Below, one piece after another: positions 11,402 to 25,599 of a stretch of DNA of 64,000 bases. The notes below the pieces were generated by a model. That model did not search any database and had not been told where the DNA came from. It saw nothing but the letters and a program-made list of their open reading frames with translations. The stretch's first letter is position 1; every line of letters begins with the position of its first letter. Location of the stretch: NCBI GenBank assembly GCA_027405735.1, contig JAPEHQ010000005.1, positions 186,001-250,000 on the forward strand. The letters are read 5' to 3'. Both the position numbers and the translations under genes were made by a program. Source of the DNA: Mucor racemosus. Its lineage: Eukaryota; Mucoromycota; Mucoromycetes; Mucorales; Mucoraceae.

Positions 11402-11674
11402 TGTAATGATCTGTAATTTTTGGACTAACAACAATGGTGGATAATATACTTATAGATATTATTCTTGCTATTATAAATTGGTGATCACTGGATTGATAAA
11501 GGTTGGTGTTCTTATTTGTAAATTAGATATTTATTAGCGAATAAATAAAAGTAAAGGGAGTTTAACAAGACAGATAAATCTACAAGGGATCATGTAATGA
11601 TTTCCTTGTAGTATTTATATAAGGAATGAGGCAAGGTTTTGCATGAATGAAACTGAAATGTTTGACTCATTACA
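11402..11674 (+). mobile_element. Solo LTR, family c (TGTAATGATCTG...TCATTACA), 273 bp
   Basis: Inverted ends TGTAATGA/TCATTACA. The target duplication GCAGA is at 11397-11401 and 11675-11679. The right arm near 37,720 reads GAGCAGAACTC without interruption, giving the empty site. It contains GTATTTATATAAGG (TATA-like). A second copy is at 35575-35845. Confidence 0.83.
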
Positions 11675-11804
11675 GCAGAACTCTTTCAAACCCCAAATTT
11701 CAAATTGATATATCTCGTCAATAAGGCAATTCTGTTGAATCTGTGTAACTCACATCTGCTTTAAACTGTTCAAATTATCTTCATTATTAGGGTCAAATTC
11801 ACTG

Positions 11805-13010
11805 AGATAGGTTTGTTGCTGTCGGTTTTTCACAGTTGTAAAATGTAGGTTTCAGATGGTTTTCAAAGGCGTTTCGAATGCTTTCGTCCAATATTGAGTC
11901 GAATTACGTGGAATCTTCAGCGACAATGTACCTTCCATTTATGGGCTATTGATGTATGTCCAAAAATAGAAAATTTACTACCAGAATATAAGTGCACTGG
12001 CCTCACATCATTGACCAAAATTGACCTAAAATCGGTTGTACAAAATTGAGCACCTAAATTAAGGCGTTAATTTTTTGTATTCACAAGATAGATTCAATTG
12101 AAAGCTATTCTACATTTTTATTTCAGCAAAGAATTTTAATTTTTTGTCGAGATAATACAAGTAGTATGGACATATTGCACATTAAAACCTATTATAATGG
12201 GGTTCCAAAATTGAAATGAAAGAATGATCGAAAAATAATTCAAAAACCAAAATCGTTTGATAGCTCATGAACTGCAAAGTAAGTTGAACTAGTGTATTAA
12301 ATAGTTTTTATGCGATTTTAAATTCTGCATCCATTAAAATAAAATTTAGGAAAATGTTTCATATTAAGTTTTGCGTAAAATGCAATTGAAATGTTGAAGG
12401 TTTTTTGAAGATACACATCATGTTTTATAAGCATGTTTCAAAAATAAATAATGCGAATAATGCACAACAAAATTATCTATCGAATGAGCTATTGCCAAAC
12501 CTTTTATCTGTATTTTTCATAGAGAAATCGAGATTTTTGTCAAGATTTTTTTTTTCAAATTTAGAATTTGGGATGAGGGTATACAAAGGAAAAATTGAAG
12601 CTTGCAACGAAGGTATCTCTTTGTATACATTTTTGAGGATATCTCCACGAAAAATTAATATTTTGAAGAAAACTAAATTGGGTTTGGTAGAGCTCAACGA
12701 GCTTAATGGTATGAATGTAAAAAAAAGCGTTACTTAATTTAACGAATATTTTAAAATCTACTACAAAAATGCAAAAAAAAAACTAAAAAAAAATAAAAAT
12801 GTCCAGAATTTTTCTATATTGAAATATGTTATATAGCACTTTAAAACAAGTAAGTTTTATTATTAAATAGTATTAGTATAGCTTAGTTTTTTGTAGAGAT
12901 ATGAAACCTCAAAGTTTTCAGTTTTTAGCAATGTTCAATATGAATCAGCTGTACAAATCGGAAACATTAGCATTAAAAAAGTTATACCATCTACTAGAAA
13001 TAGGATTTAG
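11805..13010 (+). repeat. REP-B copy 1, 1.2-1.45 kb dispersed repeat
   Basis: Matches the segments at 25600-26870 (reversed), 38600-40080, 53170-54640 and 62260-63700 (reversed). Shared landmarks are the run ATGAGGGTATACAA near 12,573, TTTTTGAGGATATCTCCACG near 12,630, and a reverse-strand frame reading NLVFFKILIFRGDILKNVYK. No terminal repeats or transposase recognised. Confidence 0.75.
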
Positions 13011-13575
13011 CGTTATCATTAGCAAGCTGACAAAATTAATCAAACAAATAGAAGACAGAGCTATCTACTGAATACTTTTACACAATGAATCCAATGGATT
13101 TTTACTCAATATTAGAGAATTATGTTCTTTTTAATTTTCACATCCATTTGTATTACTTTGTAAAATCCTTGTTAAAACTATTATGTTTCAAATCCTCAAC
13201 TCCAGGTATGGGGTTTAGTGCCGCCCAGGAGTCAATTGCACTAACCACAGGAGTTTTATTGTATACATGCAAGTAGTGTATATCTGATTAACTAATTGCT
13301 AAATATTTGTTTTTTCAATCAATATATGCTTGGAGCATATTTATGACACCTGATAGAGTATCTCAAGTTTACTTAAGCTTCAGGGAAAAAGATGAATTGC
13401 ACACATTTTTGAATCGGCCATTTGGCCTTTGAATTAAAAGAATAGGCGATGTAAAATGTTTATTAAATGTTAGCGTAACAGCAGGTTAGTAATTTTACAA
13501 TTAGAGAGCATATAAATACACTCGTACATTAGGTAATTTAAAATAAATGCTATTACATATACATTATGTACATCA
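13010..13575. other. Intergenic, no gene seen
   Basis: AT-rich spacer between REP-B copy 1 and the 3' end of the coiled-coil gene. The short frame at 13085-13276 has no recognisable features. Confidence 0.45.
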
Positions 13576-14226
13576 TTAAATAGCAGCAATATGACGATAT
13601 CTTGCATTGTTACTTTCCTGCTGTAATCTTGGCTGCAACCATTTTTTCAACAATGTACCCGACAAAGAAGTTGAATTCTTGGAAGTAGCAGTTACGATAG
13701 ATGTGAACGAGCATTGTGATTTTGAACGTCGAAGGTATATTTGCTGATGCTGATGTTGTTGACGAATAAAAGTATCATTTATACGCTTATTGACGTGTTT
13801 ATATTCTGGATATTGTTGGCGCATTTGATCCTCTAAACACAACAAAGCTCTTTCAATACCAATGATATGAGAAGCATGAACTTTTGCATCATTTGCTTCT
13901 CGATCAATCTGCTCATGTTTTATCTTTTTCTTCATATTCCAGTCGGAAAATTCTTTCTCAACAGTATCGCAAACACGATAAATCTTTTCATGCTCATCTG
14001 CTGTAACCCAAACATCTGATTGTACTAGTTGGTTTAATTTGTCATGAACTTTAGCTAATTCTGTAACAGCTTTAGCAAGATTGTTACGAATTTTGAAAAG
14101 GCTCCGTTCATGCTGTTGAACTCGTTTTTGTTGTTCTTGTAATTGTTTGAGACGATGCTCTCTCATTTTTCGTAATTCCAAATAATGTTCATATAAAGCT
14201 GAAGCTTGCTGCGGTTGATTATTCAT
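13576..14226 (-). CDS. Coiled-coil protein, 216 aa, unknown function
   Basis: A single open exon from ATG at 14226 to the stop at 13576. Residues about 8-75 and 80-135 are strongly helical and rich in Lys/Glu/Gln/Arg (YEHYLELRKMREHRLKQLQE, then VCDTVEKEFSDWNMKKKIKH), which predicts a long coiled coil. Then come a Gln/His stretch (RQQHQHQQIY), a Ser/Thr-rich segment and a basic C-terminus. There is no signal peptide or membrane segment. I do not recognise a family; a structural or adaptor role is only suggested by composition. The purine-rich repeat at 14247-14290 lies just upstream, in the likely promoter or 5' UTR. The length, open frame and codon pattern against an AT-rich background support a real gene. 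Confidence 0.68.
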   Translation of the reverse strand: MNNQPQQASALYEHYLELRKMREHRLKQLQEQQKRVQQHERSLFKIRNNLAKAVTELAKVHDKLNQLVQSDVWVTADEHEKIYRVCDTVEKEFSDWNMKKKIKHEQIDREANDAKVHASHIIGIERALLCLEDQMRQQYPEYKHVNKRINDTFIRQQHQHQQIYLRRSKSQCSFTSIVTATSKNSTSLSGTLLKKWLQPRLQQESNNARYRHIAAI

Positions 14227-14735
14227 TGTGTTTGAGATGGATCAAAGCAAAAAAGAAGAGAAAAAGAAGAGAAAAAGAAGAGAAAAAGTGAGTAAGAAAC
14301 AACTTGTATTTACTGGGATCATTGTGTATTCATGGATGATTTATATCAATTTTGAATTTTACAGCGACAATTAAGCTATTTATTGTTTGTTTGTAAAGGT
14401 TTATTTCCTCTTTTACTGCCATGATGATAATAAAGTAAAAAGTTCTAAATGTCAAATGAACGGGAATTTTATATATGTATATATATATATATATATATAC
14501 GAAATTTGCAATGTATATTTACAGCCAATTTTGAATTTACTCTTTGGTTATATTTGTGTGTATGTAATATTTACAGAACTTGTACCCATCTATTTTAAAA
14601 AGAAAATTACAGATAAATCAGTAAAATAAACTATAACATAGAAAAAGGAAACTCAACTCTCTTTGATTTATATCACGAAAATACATAGAAAGAAGAAGAA
14701 AGCCTCTTTCCATCATTATATTTATTGTATGTCTT
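14227..14735. other. Intergenic with simple repeats
   Basis: Contains a tandem AGAAGAGAAAA purine repeat at 14247-14290 and an AT dinucleotide run at about 14471-14500. No gene seen. Confidence 0.5.
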
Positions 14736-17231
<2,496 letters not shown>

Positions 17232-17515
17232 TTTTCTTGTTTTTATTTATGTTTTTATAAAAGGAAAAAGAGAAAGAGGGAAAAGAAAGGGAGAAAAGAG
17301 TTAAAAAGAAGACTAGCGGGAAAGGAAAATACACAAATATTTCCAATGAGGGTACTGATGTTCCTGTTTTGCATATTCATGTTCAAAGGCGCATAAATAT
17401 ATTCAGCACGCATAAACCATGTAAATGATGATATTTTATTAGATGTTTACTATATGATATCGAACCATAAAATTATTTATAAGCAACTAAATTATGATAT
17501 AAATCGAATGATTAT

Positions 17516-20500
17516 TTATTGTTGTAGCTCTTCCTCTTCCTCTTCTTTTGCCTCAGATTCTCCCTCAAACATATTGTAAACTTCATTCATCTACATGTAG
17601 AAATTATGGTCAGGGTTAGGGTTAGGGTTAGGGTTAGGGTTTGATGTAGAGTATTACCTGCTGTGCAAGATTTGCTTTCTTTTCCGGATCATTAAACGAA
17701 TGCAATAATTCAAAGGCAATATTACACCAATGTTGACCTTGTGGTTCTGATCTACGTTTAATTTTTATTTAATAAGCAGTTCTCTAAATATACAATGTAT
17801 ATTATATACTTCAAATAGCATGTGATACCCTCATTCCAAGCTACAACAATCAAGTAATACAATTCATTTTGGGGATAATTTACCTAAACAAAAAAAAAAC
17901 TACATGTAAATCATTTGACCTCATGAAATGACCTTTTTTTTTACTTACTTTTTGATACATCTTTTGCTCGATTATCTTTTTCATACATTGATATAAATCA
18001 ACAGATACTTTTCTTTGCAAGGCTACAGATACAAGAATTCGTGTCCATTTTGCATAATCATTAATATTTGCCTGAACGAGTTTAGCCGATAAATGTAGTT
18101 TCTAATGTATAAAAAATGCAATAAATATCCTACTGCAAATGCTATATTCTATTTTTTTTTATAAAGAAAACCTTTAAAATGAGAAAACCACCTGATTATA
18201 ATACATTAAACATTGATTATATTTTATCATTCATTAAAATCACTTACATTCAAGAGGACATTGGGGATTCAGGAGTACAATGCCTAATAAAAGACATAAT
18301 AAGATGGTCTGTACACAGATCAACTGTTGAGTTCTTTGTGTTACCTGCCATTCGTTCTAATATAGAATAGGAACATGTGGATAAACGTTCAGTCGACTAC
18401 AAGTGTTGTTTGTTAGCAGTTTTTGGGTTAGTATAACGATAGGCGACATTTTACCTCAAATAATTCATATGCTTTCTCAAAGTTGTCTTGATGTGCATAT
18501 ATCTCTAGCTCAAATACACTTGCAAGCATTGTAATTGCATCATTTTGAACATTGCTCTTTACAGATTGAAGCATTTTTAAAACAGCATCGCCGTTTACAT
18601 TAAAGGAATGCTTCCAACCTTCACCAATCTACAATATTTTTATTAGTAAGTGTTGTTATTAATTATCGTTATCCTACTTCTAAAGCGTTGTTATACATCA
18701 AGATGTAAGATGTTATAAATAGAAAAGTGCGGACTCTGTCTTGTTCTTTTGTAAAATATGAAATGTTGTCGAAATAAGGGAATAGCTATTGAAAAAATGC
18801 ATTAAATGCATGTGCAATTATTTATATTTTTGTAAATACCTTGCTAATAACATCAAAGAGACCCATTCCCTCATTATTTCTTCCTGCACTGAAGCAGTAA
18901 AGCCCTAGATTCCATGATGTTTGTAGCAACCATTCAAGATCATTCATAAGTATTTGATTGATTTTGTTATCTCTTCTTTCAGATATAAATTTATTCATAT
19001 CAATATCCCCTAAAAGAGTACAAACTATAATCGATATAATAAGCTTGTAATTCTTCATTTCAATTGATTAAATCAACTTACTTGAGAGCATACATGCAGC
19101 AATTGAATTGAAATCAAGTTTTCTACATAGATCAAACAATCACTATTACAAAAGAACCGTTAAATCTATTGCACTTACCCTGTTCTTGAAACACCATCAT
19201 TTCTTATCTTTTCATAGACGGTTGTCTTTATATGAATTAAACATCTATTTCCATATTACATTAGTATATATTTAGCATGTCTAAACTGTAACTTGCCTGA
19301 GTATCCATACAAATATGTTCATTTGTAAACATTGACTGTTGTAAAGCATGTCTTTGTTATCAATAATGTTAACTTCATTTGCGTTATAATAATTTAAGAT
19401 ATAGCCCAATACAACTTTTAATAATGAAGATGTCTTTCCATAATGAAAGCAAAGCTCCAAGATGTTGACAAAATAAGCAGGCTGGAATGATGATGATTCA
19501 ATAATATCCTCCATAATATGGTCAATTACTAACACGAAATTAGTATTTATGTTATTGTGGATACGCTCATAAATACAAACATTGATCCAGGGGAATTGTA
19601 GGCTGCATTAAGCTATATTTTAACAATAGAATGTAATCTTCAGTATTCCAATTTGATGAATTTTCATGGCATTTCTGCATGCATTTGAATGCTGAATAAG
19701 TATCATTATTTTGTATATGACAAAATGAAAGTTTTCTATAAAGTATTTAGGTAAATTATCTATATATTTTTGCTCAAATATACTCTACTTTGCCAATATA
19801 AGTGCGTTATCAGTCTCTTGGAATGTTGATTGAGTTGTGCTATAAGCGTAATGATACCATGACAAGGACTCTTTGAAGTGATGTTTCTAAATTGTAATCA
19901 TTTAGATTATCTATGCACTTGAATATATTAAAATTTAAATCTGCTAACATTATAAAAGAAGTCGGCTGTTCTCCATAATATCTATAATACTCAACAGTTT
20001 AGCTTTATATTCTTTCTACTAAACTCTGTTTGCATTTACGATCTGAATTGCTGATAAATCCACTTGTTCTAAATCCTCTTTGATAAGGAATATAGCTGTT
20101 TAAATGTAGAACTATTAGATCTAATACCAGTACGAAATCAACCATGTACAACTAACCATCCATGGTGGATCGAAGTATAGCATCATTACATTGCACTGAT
20201 ACTTTGCTATTCTCTATAGCTAAATCAGACAGTATATATACTTTACACAAGTAAAGAGTACTACTATCAACAGTGGGACCTATCATGTTGTTCTCTGCTC
20301 GATGAATCAATAAATCCAATCCATCCATGATAGTTGATATGCTAAATATCAAATTAGAATATAACAATGAAAGTATACATCAAGTAACCTATACCTAACA
20401 TGACGATTTTGGTTTAATTTTCGTGCAATAAATACTAATCTAAAGATATAAACGTATTATATATTACTGAAGTATATCAAATTATATATATATTACATGT

Positions 20501-22105
20501 TCATTTCATCAGTATTTATAACGATATTTTCTACCATCTTGAAGTATTCTAATAAGTTATATGTTAACATACTACGATTTTTGAATACAATATATATTAC
20601 ACACCAGTTTGTAATGTCTTGTGGAGGGCATCGCTCAAGGAAGAGACAACCTTGAGTAATATTTGAATCTTTGATAAATAGTATCTTACATTTGTTCTTA
20701 CACCGTTCTAATACATACTGAAAAATGAATGTACATACTTTATGACAACACATGTGAATACCTGAGAGAACACTTCTTCGAATGTTTGTAATATACGATT
20801 CATGTTGTCAAGACGTAAAACATGAGTATCTTTTTGGCAAATCTTGGCTATACAATATAAAAAGGTCAATTTCATTTACTACTAATGGTCTCGAATCAGT
20901 AGCTTACAGATTAGGTCTAGAAGAGGAGCCTATATAAATAGCAAATTTAGCGACTACATCAAGCAAAAGATTGATTTAAAAGCATACATGAAGGTAATTT
21001 GGCATCAAGACATCACCTCTACAATGCAAGACTTTTTCAAGAGCATCAAATATCCAAGTAATTACATCTACTGATGATTTAGATACTGATTTAGACATAC
21101 TAGCTCCCATATCTAGGATCAAATAACTCATGTAGGCAATCTAATCACGGTATAAAAATCAATTTATGTATGCATATTTGTGGAATATATACATACTTCA
21201 TTAGATTTTTCTTCTACAGACAAGGCAAGGACGAGATGAACAGCTTTTTGAAAAAATACAGTACATTCTGCCCAATTTTCAGAGTGAGTAGCCTTTTAAT
21301 GTAGATATAAATAAGCTTATTTCAACTATTTTTCGAAGATGTACATACATATTCTGATTGATACAAATAACATTTAATAATATCCTTAATACAATAATCA
21401 GGCAAGTTGCTATTGAGATCAATGTTATTATATTTTGTCATTTCATTGATTAAATGTGGCCCAATATTAGTTAGATTATCACAATCTGTAGCATAAAAAA
21501 TGATTAAATACAACTTCTTTGCATCTTGTGTATAATGAAAAAGACATTTCATATATCATACCCAACCAGATTTTGAATAATGCTGTAATAATATGCAAAT
21601 ACGCCCAAGAATTATTATCTTTCCATTGCTGATTTTTGCATAAAACATTAAAGCAAATGTCTTTTACTGTACAACATATACAAAAGTAAGTCTGTGGTTG
21701 ATTATTAATTAATTATTATATACTGTGTATCTACATGTAGCCACAATTGCCAATTGCTGCATATTTTTAGTATTAATGAGCAGAATCATCTCAATTGTCA
21801 TATTCCATAATTTCAATGCTTATATTTATAGAAATTGTATGAGAAAAACAAACCAAAAGTATCATATATATCATACCATATTGTGTTAATTTTCTTCCTT
21901 CATCGTCATTTTTGACTTCATCTAATTGCTTTGATCTATCCCAAATTCTTTTGATGAACGCTTCATTATCAACCAAATTAGTGGCATTCAAAGAAGGTAG
22001 CAAATCTTCCAGAAAAACTATATTTGTTCAACAACATTAGAATGAAGAAAAAAAAACGGATTTAAATCAAGTCAATCCATTACAAGTTAATTGCTTTTGC
22101 TGCAT
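17516..22105 (-). CDS. Spo22/Zip4/TEX11-type meiotic TPR protein
   Basis: A long gene in many short exons. Those placed with good confidence are complement of 22084..22105, 21877..22017, 21735..21818, 21562..21666, 21349..21485, 21197..21292, 20988..21141, 20908..20929 and 20762..20847; the last exon is 17516..17590. The start at 22105 is the only ATG whose 22-nt exon joins exon 2 in frame. Diagnostic segments are ALKLWNMTIEM near the N-terminus, DLEWLLQTSWNLGLYCFSAG near 18,930, and ELYYLIVVAWNEGITC with QHWCNIAFELL near the C-terminus, matching the paired-helix signature of the SPO22/ZIP4 family. That family scaffolds crossover proteins on meiotic chromosomes. The C-terminus is acidic (KEEEEEELQQ). 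Exons between 20,760 and 17,660 were only read approximately. The last intron contains telomeric repeats. Confidence 0.72.
17612..17641 (+). repeat. Interstitial telomeric repeat, (AGGGTT)5, inside an intron
   Basis: Five perfect AGGGTT units, i.e. TTAGGG telomere repeats, occupying 30 of the 67 bases of the last intron (17591-17657) of the Spo22/Zip4-type gene. In the gene's sense the repeat reads CCCTAA. The splice sites on both sides are intact. Confidence 0.9.
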
Positions 22106-22310
22106 GATTTCTAGTTACACATACGAGAGGAGAGCAAGATTGGCAAGATCCGTTTACAGCCCCGCATTTAACAAGAGAGAGAGAAAGAAAAAGATGGACC
22201 GGCATCCAAACAAAAAGTAAGCCACAAACTTGCAAGGGTGGAAAGCCAATATTGAAAGGATTTAACCCAGGTCCCTCACTTTTTTTATTGTTTCTTTCCA
22301 ATTATACAAC
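22106..22310. promoter_or_regulatory. 205-bp divergent promoter, Spo22-type gene / uL11m
   Basis: The whole space between two start codons pointing away from each other. It holds a GAGAGAGAGAAAG purine run at about 22,173-22,186 (CT-rich for the minus gene). No clear TATA box on either strand. Confidence 0.5.
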
Positions 22311-22754
22311 ATGTCAAAGAAAACTCAAGCAGCCGAAGTTCTTGTTAAGCTTCTTGTTGGTGCTGGTAAAGCATCTCCAAGTCCACCTGTTGGTCCCGCT
22401 TTAGGTGCTCGTGGTGTCAAATCAATGGATTTTTGTAAACAATTCAATGACAAGACCAAGAATATTATGACAGATACACCTTTACCCACTGTTATCACCA
22501 TTAAACCCGATCGTACTTTTACATTTGTCGTAAAATCTCCACCTACAACATATTTCTTGAAGAAGGCTGCAGGTATCACAAAGGGTGCTCAAACACCTGG
22601 TACTGAAGTAGTCGGTTCTGTTAGTTTAAAGCACATTTACGAAATTGCTAAAATTAAGCAACAAGATGCCAACTTGAAACATTTGTCGCTAGAAAGTATC
22701 TCAAGCAGCATTATTGGTGTAGCTAAGAGTGTTGGTATTCAAGTTGTTCATTAA
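22311..22754 (+). CDS. Mitochondrial large-subunit ribosomal protein uL11 (L11 family), 147 aa
   Basis: One exon from ATG at 22311 to TAA. The N-terminal half has the L11 signature ([20 protein letters not shown], then [19 protein letters not shown]), including the [12 protein letters not shown] core that contacts the GTPase centre, and the linker [20 protein letters not shown]. The C-terminal rRNA-binding domain ends [16 protein letters not shown]. Length and motifs match the bacterial-type L11 used by mitochondria (yeast MRPL19 family), not cytosolic uL11, which has a different N-terminus. There is no obvious cleavable presequence, as in other uL11m proteins. It shares its upstream region with the Spo22/Zip4-type gene. 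Confidence 0.93.
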   Translation: MSKKTQAAEVLVKLLVGAGKASPSPPVGPALGARGVKSMDFCKQFNDKTKNIMTDTPLPTVITIKPDRTFTFVVKSPPTTYFLKKAAGITKGAQTPGTEVVGSVSLKHIYEIAKIKQQDANLKHLSLESISSSIIGVAKSVGIQVVH

Positions 22755-24434
22755 AATTTAGATTTTGTGTATTACATTCCCACCTTTCAACCTCGCCTTT
22801 GTTGTTCGAATTCTCGAATCAATTTAACTGTATTATATAGGAATTTTTAAATCACACACGCACACACACGCACACACACACAACATACACAAACACACAC
22901 AACATTTATATATTGACGAAAAATAAAATTAATATAATTATAACCAAAATTGTTGTATTAGAGATAATATGGATGGGATTGTGTAATAATATTTGAAGGT
23001 GTACAAGAGGTTTTGTTAGTTTTTTTTAAAAAAATTCATGGATTTTTTGAAATGATTTTGACAATTAAAGTATTATTACTCAATTTTGAGCAATGAAATA
23101 TGATAAGCAAATCAATAGATTTATTTTCATGCATGTTGCAATCATTTGAATAATTTTTATTTTGTAAAAAAAGATCAACAATGGTTGGTAAATCTACTAT
23201 TAAACTATATTCATTTCGTAATGAATTTCGTCTTTCAATTTCAGATTATATGGCTTTAAGCTATTTTTTCTCAAATGCACAGCAGAAATTTTTTTTAAAA
23301 TATTACAAGACCATTCATGTACATGCTTGGTCCATGTATATACTTTTCTTTCTGTTAAATAAGCAATCTCTACTCATCAAGGCATATTTTAAAGGGGTCG
23401 AGTTTTTGAAGACACCACCACCACCACCACCACAGTAGTGAAATGAACCCCGCTCAATCAATTCGAAAATGTAAATTTCATCTTTGATGCGAGGCAGTAG
23501 AAGGTAACCACACATGTATTCTACTAAAAATCGTCCAATGCTAAATTCACCTCGAAAAACGGACATACGGCACAAAGTTTACTGTGATATCACGAGATAT
23601 ATGTGTTCTATTTGATTCTATTTTTGCCGTGTTCTACTTTTTTTACAATAAAGCGTGCATGTATATATATACTAGATAACATCTCAAGTTTAAATGTTTA
23701 GATTTCTGCCGGATTATTGTATCTGTAAATCGATTTCGGAATCAAGATTACTACTTTGGGAGACATCTTTATCTATTGTTCATCATCTTGGACGTTATTG
23801 AACGCGCACATCCATGATCGCCCAACTGCTTTAAAATATTTTTGATATTGAAATACCAAGAATGAAAAATATGGTGTTATCAAGGGCCTATTTTCCATCC
23901 CATTTTACATTATTTGGTCCATTGAACGTGGTCGAGTGTATTTTTATGCGAGATGAAACAAATCAAATGATACTGGAGATTATCGTACTGGTAGTATTAT
24001 GTGAATACGCCATTGATCACTACCTTAAATACCATATTTGCACATTTTATCTTAACAGAAATGGGATTCATGCAAAAGCATCACAGTAAACAGAACCATA
24101 TTAATTGGTCTAATAAAGTGGATTAACCCATTAATGCATTCTGGACCCTACATCTTGCATATATACTATGATGTTATATTACACATGTTTATATTAGATG
24201 GCTTTATATCGCCAGTAATAAACAGTGCAGCCGATTAAACAACCATCAAACTTACTTTCGATTATTGACATGTCGCATTAAATAAGGAACAATTGATCGC
24301 TAAATGCGAATCAAAAGATGATAAATTATTAAAATAACAACTAAACATGATTTATTTTTTATTTTTTTCATGGTTATGGTAATAAATTGGGCTCATTAAG
24401 TCATAAAAGATATCATATACAAAGGTTAAAAATA
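22755..24434. other. Intergenic with microsatellites, no gene seen
   Basis: Contains a CA-rich tract at 22852-22904 in the 3' flank of uL11m and a CCA/CACCAC run at 23415-23433. The frames at 23181-23575 are low complexity and overlap these repeats. Nothing else recognised. Confidence 0.5.
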
Positions 24435-24683
24435 TTATGAGTTTTTGTTTAAATTGTTGGGTGATTCACTGGAAGAAGCTCCTTCGAAACCGACTATCCC
24501 CATTTCTTTATTCCTGAATGGTAAACCTTTACGGAGCCTGATAGTTGGTGGTGTTGAGGCTGGTGGCACACTTCTTTTTAAAACAGATTCTTTACTAGAG
24601 AAAAATTCGGTCGGTGTCGCATTTGTGCTATGAAAACATAATAAAGTAATGGCCAACATCAAGGAATATAATACAAGTTTCAT
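24435..24683 (-). CDS. Small secreted peptide precursor with a KR site, 82 aa
   Basis: A single exon beginning MKLVLYSLMLAITLLCF, a textbook signal peptide with likely cleavage after STNA (about residue 22). A propeptide-like segment ends VLKR at residue 37, a Kex2-type dibasic site. The remaining 45 residues are Pro/Ser-rich (SVPPASTPPTIRLRKG...) with no cysteine. There is no family I recognise. A TATTTAAATAAG element lies about 75 bp upstream on the same strand. Processing by Kex2 and a signalling or surface role are inference from architecture; the gene could also be a short, fast-evolving wall protein. Confidence 0.6.
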   Translation of the reverse strand: MKLVLYSLMLAITLLCFHSTNATPTEFFSSKESVLKRSVPPASTPPTIRLRKGLPFRNKEMGIVGFEGASSSESPNNLNKNS

Positions 24684-25599
24684 TTTGTAATTTGTATATA
24701 TTTTTAGTCAAGAGAGAAAGAATGAGCAGAATTTATAATGTTTATCAGGTTCTTATTTAAATAGATTTTTATTTAAAGCGTATATTCAGGGTTAAACTGT
24801 AGAAAAAAAAAGGGGGGGGGGAGGAGAGGGGTGCACAGTTTTATCTTGGCTTCCCCTATTATCTCCAATATGTTCCTTCGATGTATGTGCAACTACTAAT
24901 TCAAACAAAGTAGCGTGGCATTGGCTATGATTATCATATGTAGCGTAGTTACATATGCTCAATACTCTAACGCTTATCAACGGATTTATGGGGAAAAAAT
25001 CAAGCCGCTCTTCACTTTACAAACTATTGTAAGGCGGATATTCCTTTATTTCTGTAATAAACAACTTTTTTAAAAATAGTTTTTCAATAATCCACTCATT
25101 TTATATACTAGTATACGAGAATATCACAGGATGTTTGCTTGTATAAGTGTACCATTATTTCGTAATTGGGAGATAAGAGGTAGCAAGGCAATGATGTGTG
25201 TTAATTGATTAAATTATCTGGTTCAGTATATAAAAGAATTTCATCGCTATTAAGCTTTATATGCTGTATATTTAAATAAAGCTGCATAATAAATCACATC
25301 TTTGATCCATAAATATGCGATATATGTGTCGTAATTATAGGTTTTTTGCTTCTATTCTTGTGAAAGACTTCCAACATTGCTAAAGCAGTAAAACCTAAAT
25401 CCAAATCGTATAATATAAGTATATCAAGTGTGAATCATAACATCATAACCGCAAATGTTTTTTTTTTTTTGCTTTACTTGATTTGAGTGAATTCCAAAGA
25501 AGAAACCAAAGTTTAAGAACTCATGCTACAGTATTTTCTGGATCAATTAAGTCATTTCATAACATCCGCTATAGAATAAACTTGATCCTTTAAGCATCT
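24684..25599. other. Intergenic, no gene seen
   Basis: Promoter side of the secreted-peptide gene, then AT-rich DNA with an A/G run (about 24,802-24,830) and a T run near 25,460. Confidence 0.45.

Larger units (their letters stand above)
7500..11780 (+). repeat. REP-A copy 2, longest copy, with three inserted LTRs
   Basis: 7500-9740 is an inverted copy of 30130-27890: it shares a GTGCTGCACAAGATGATTTT-like segment near 7550, a 60-codon conserved stretch at 8700-8888, and the dynein fragment. 9645-10490 and 10722-10790 match copy 1, and 11230-11780 matches 37560-37830 of the right arm. It is interrupted by LTR g (9760), LTR d (10496) and LTR c (11402). It holds the least-decayed dynein fragment. 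Confidence 0.72.

Noticed and set aside
12405..12737. A 110-codon frame as a gene
   Set aside because: It lies on the opposite strand to the shared REP-B frame and is not kept at full length in the other copies.
22311..22754. Cytosolic ribosomal protein uL11 (RPL12)
   Set aside because: The sequence follows the bacterial-type L11 pattern and length, so the mitochondrial protein fits better.
23181..23575. Two overlapping open frames with poly-Pro or poly-Gly ends
   Set aside because: Both are explained by the CCA/CACCAC microsatellite at 23415-23433 and have no protein-like composition elsewhere.
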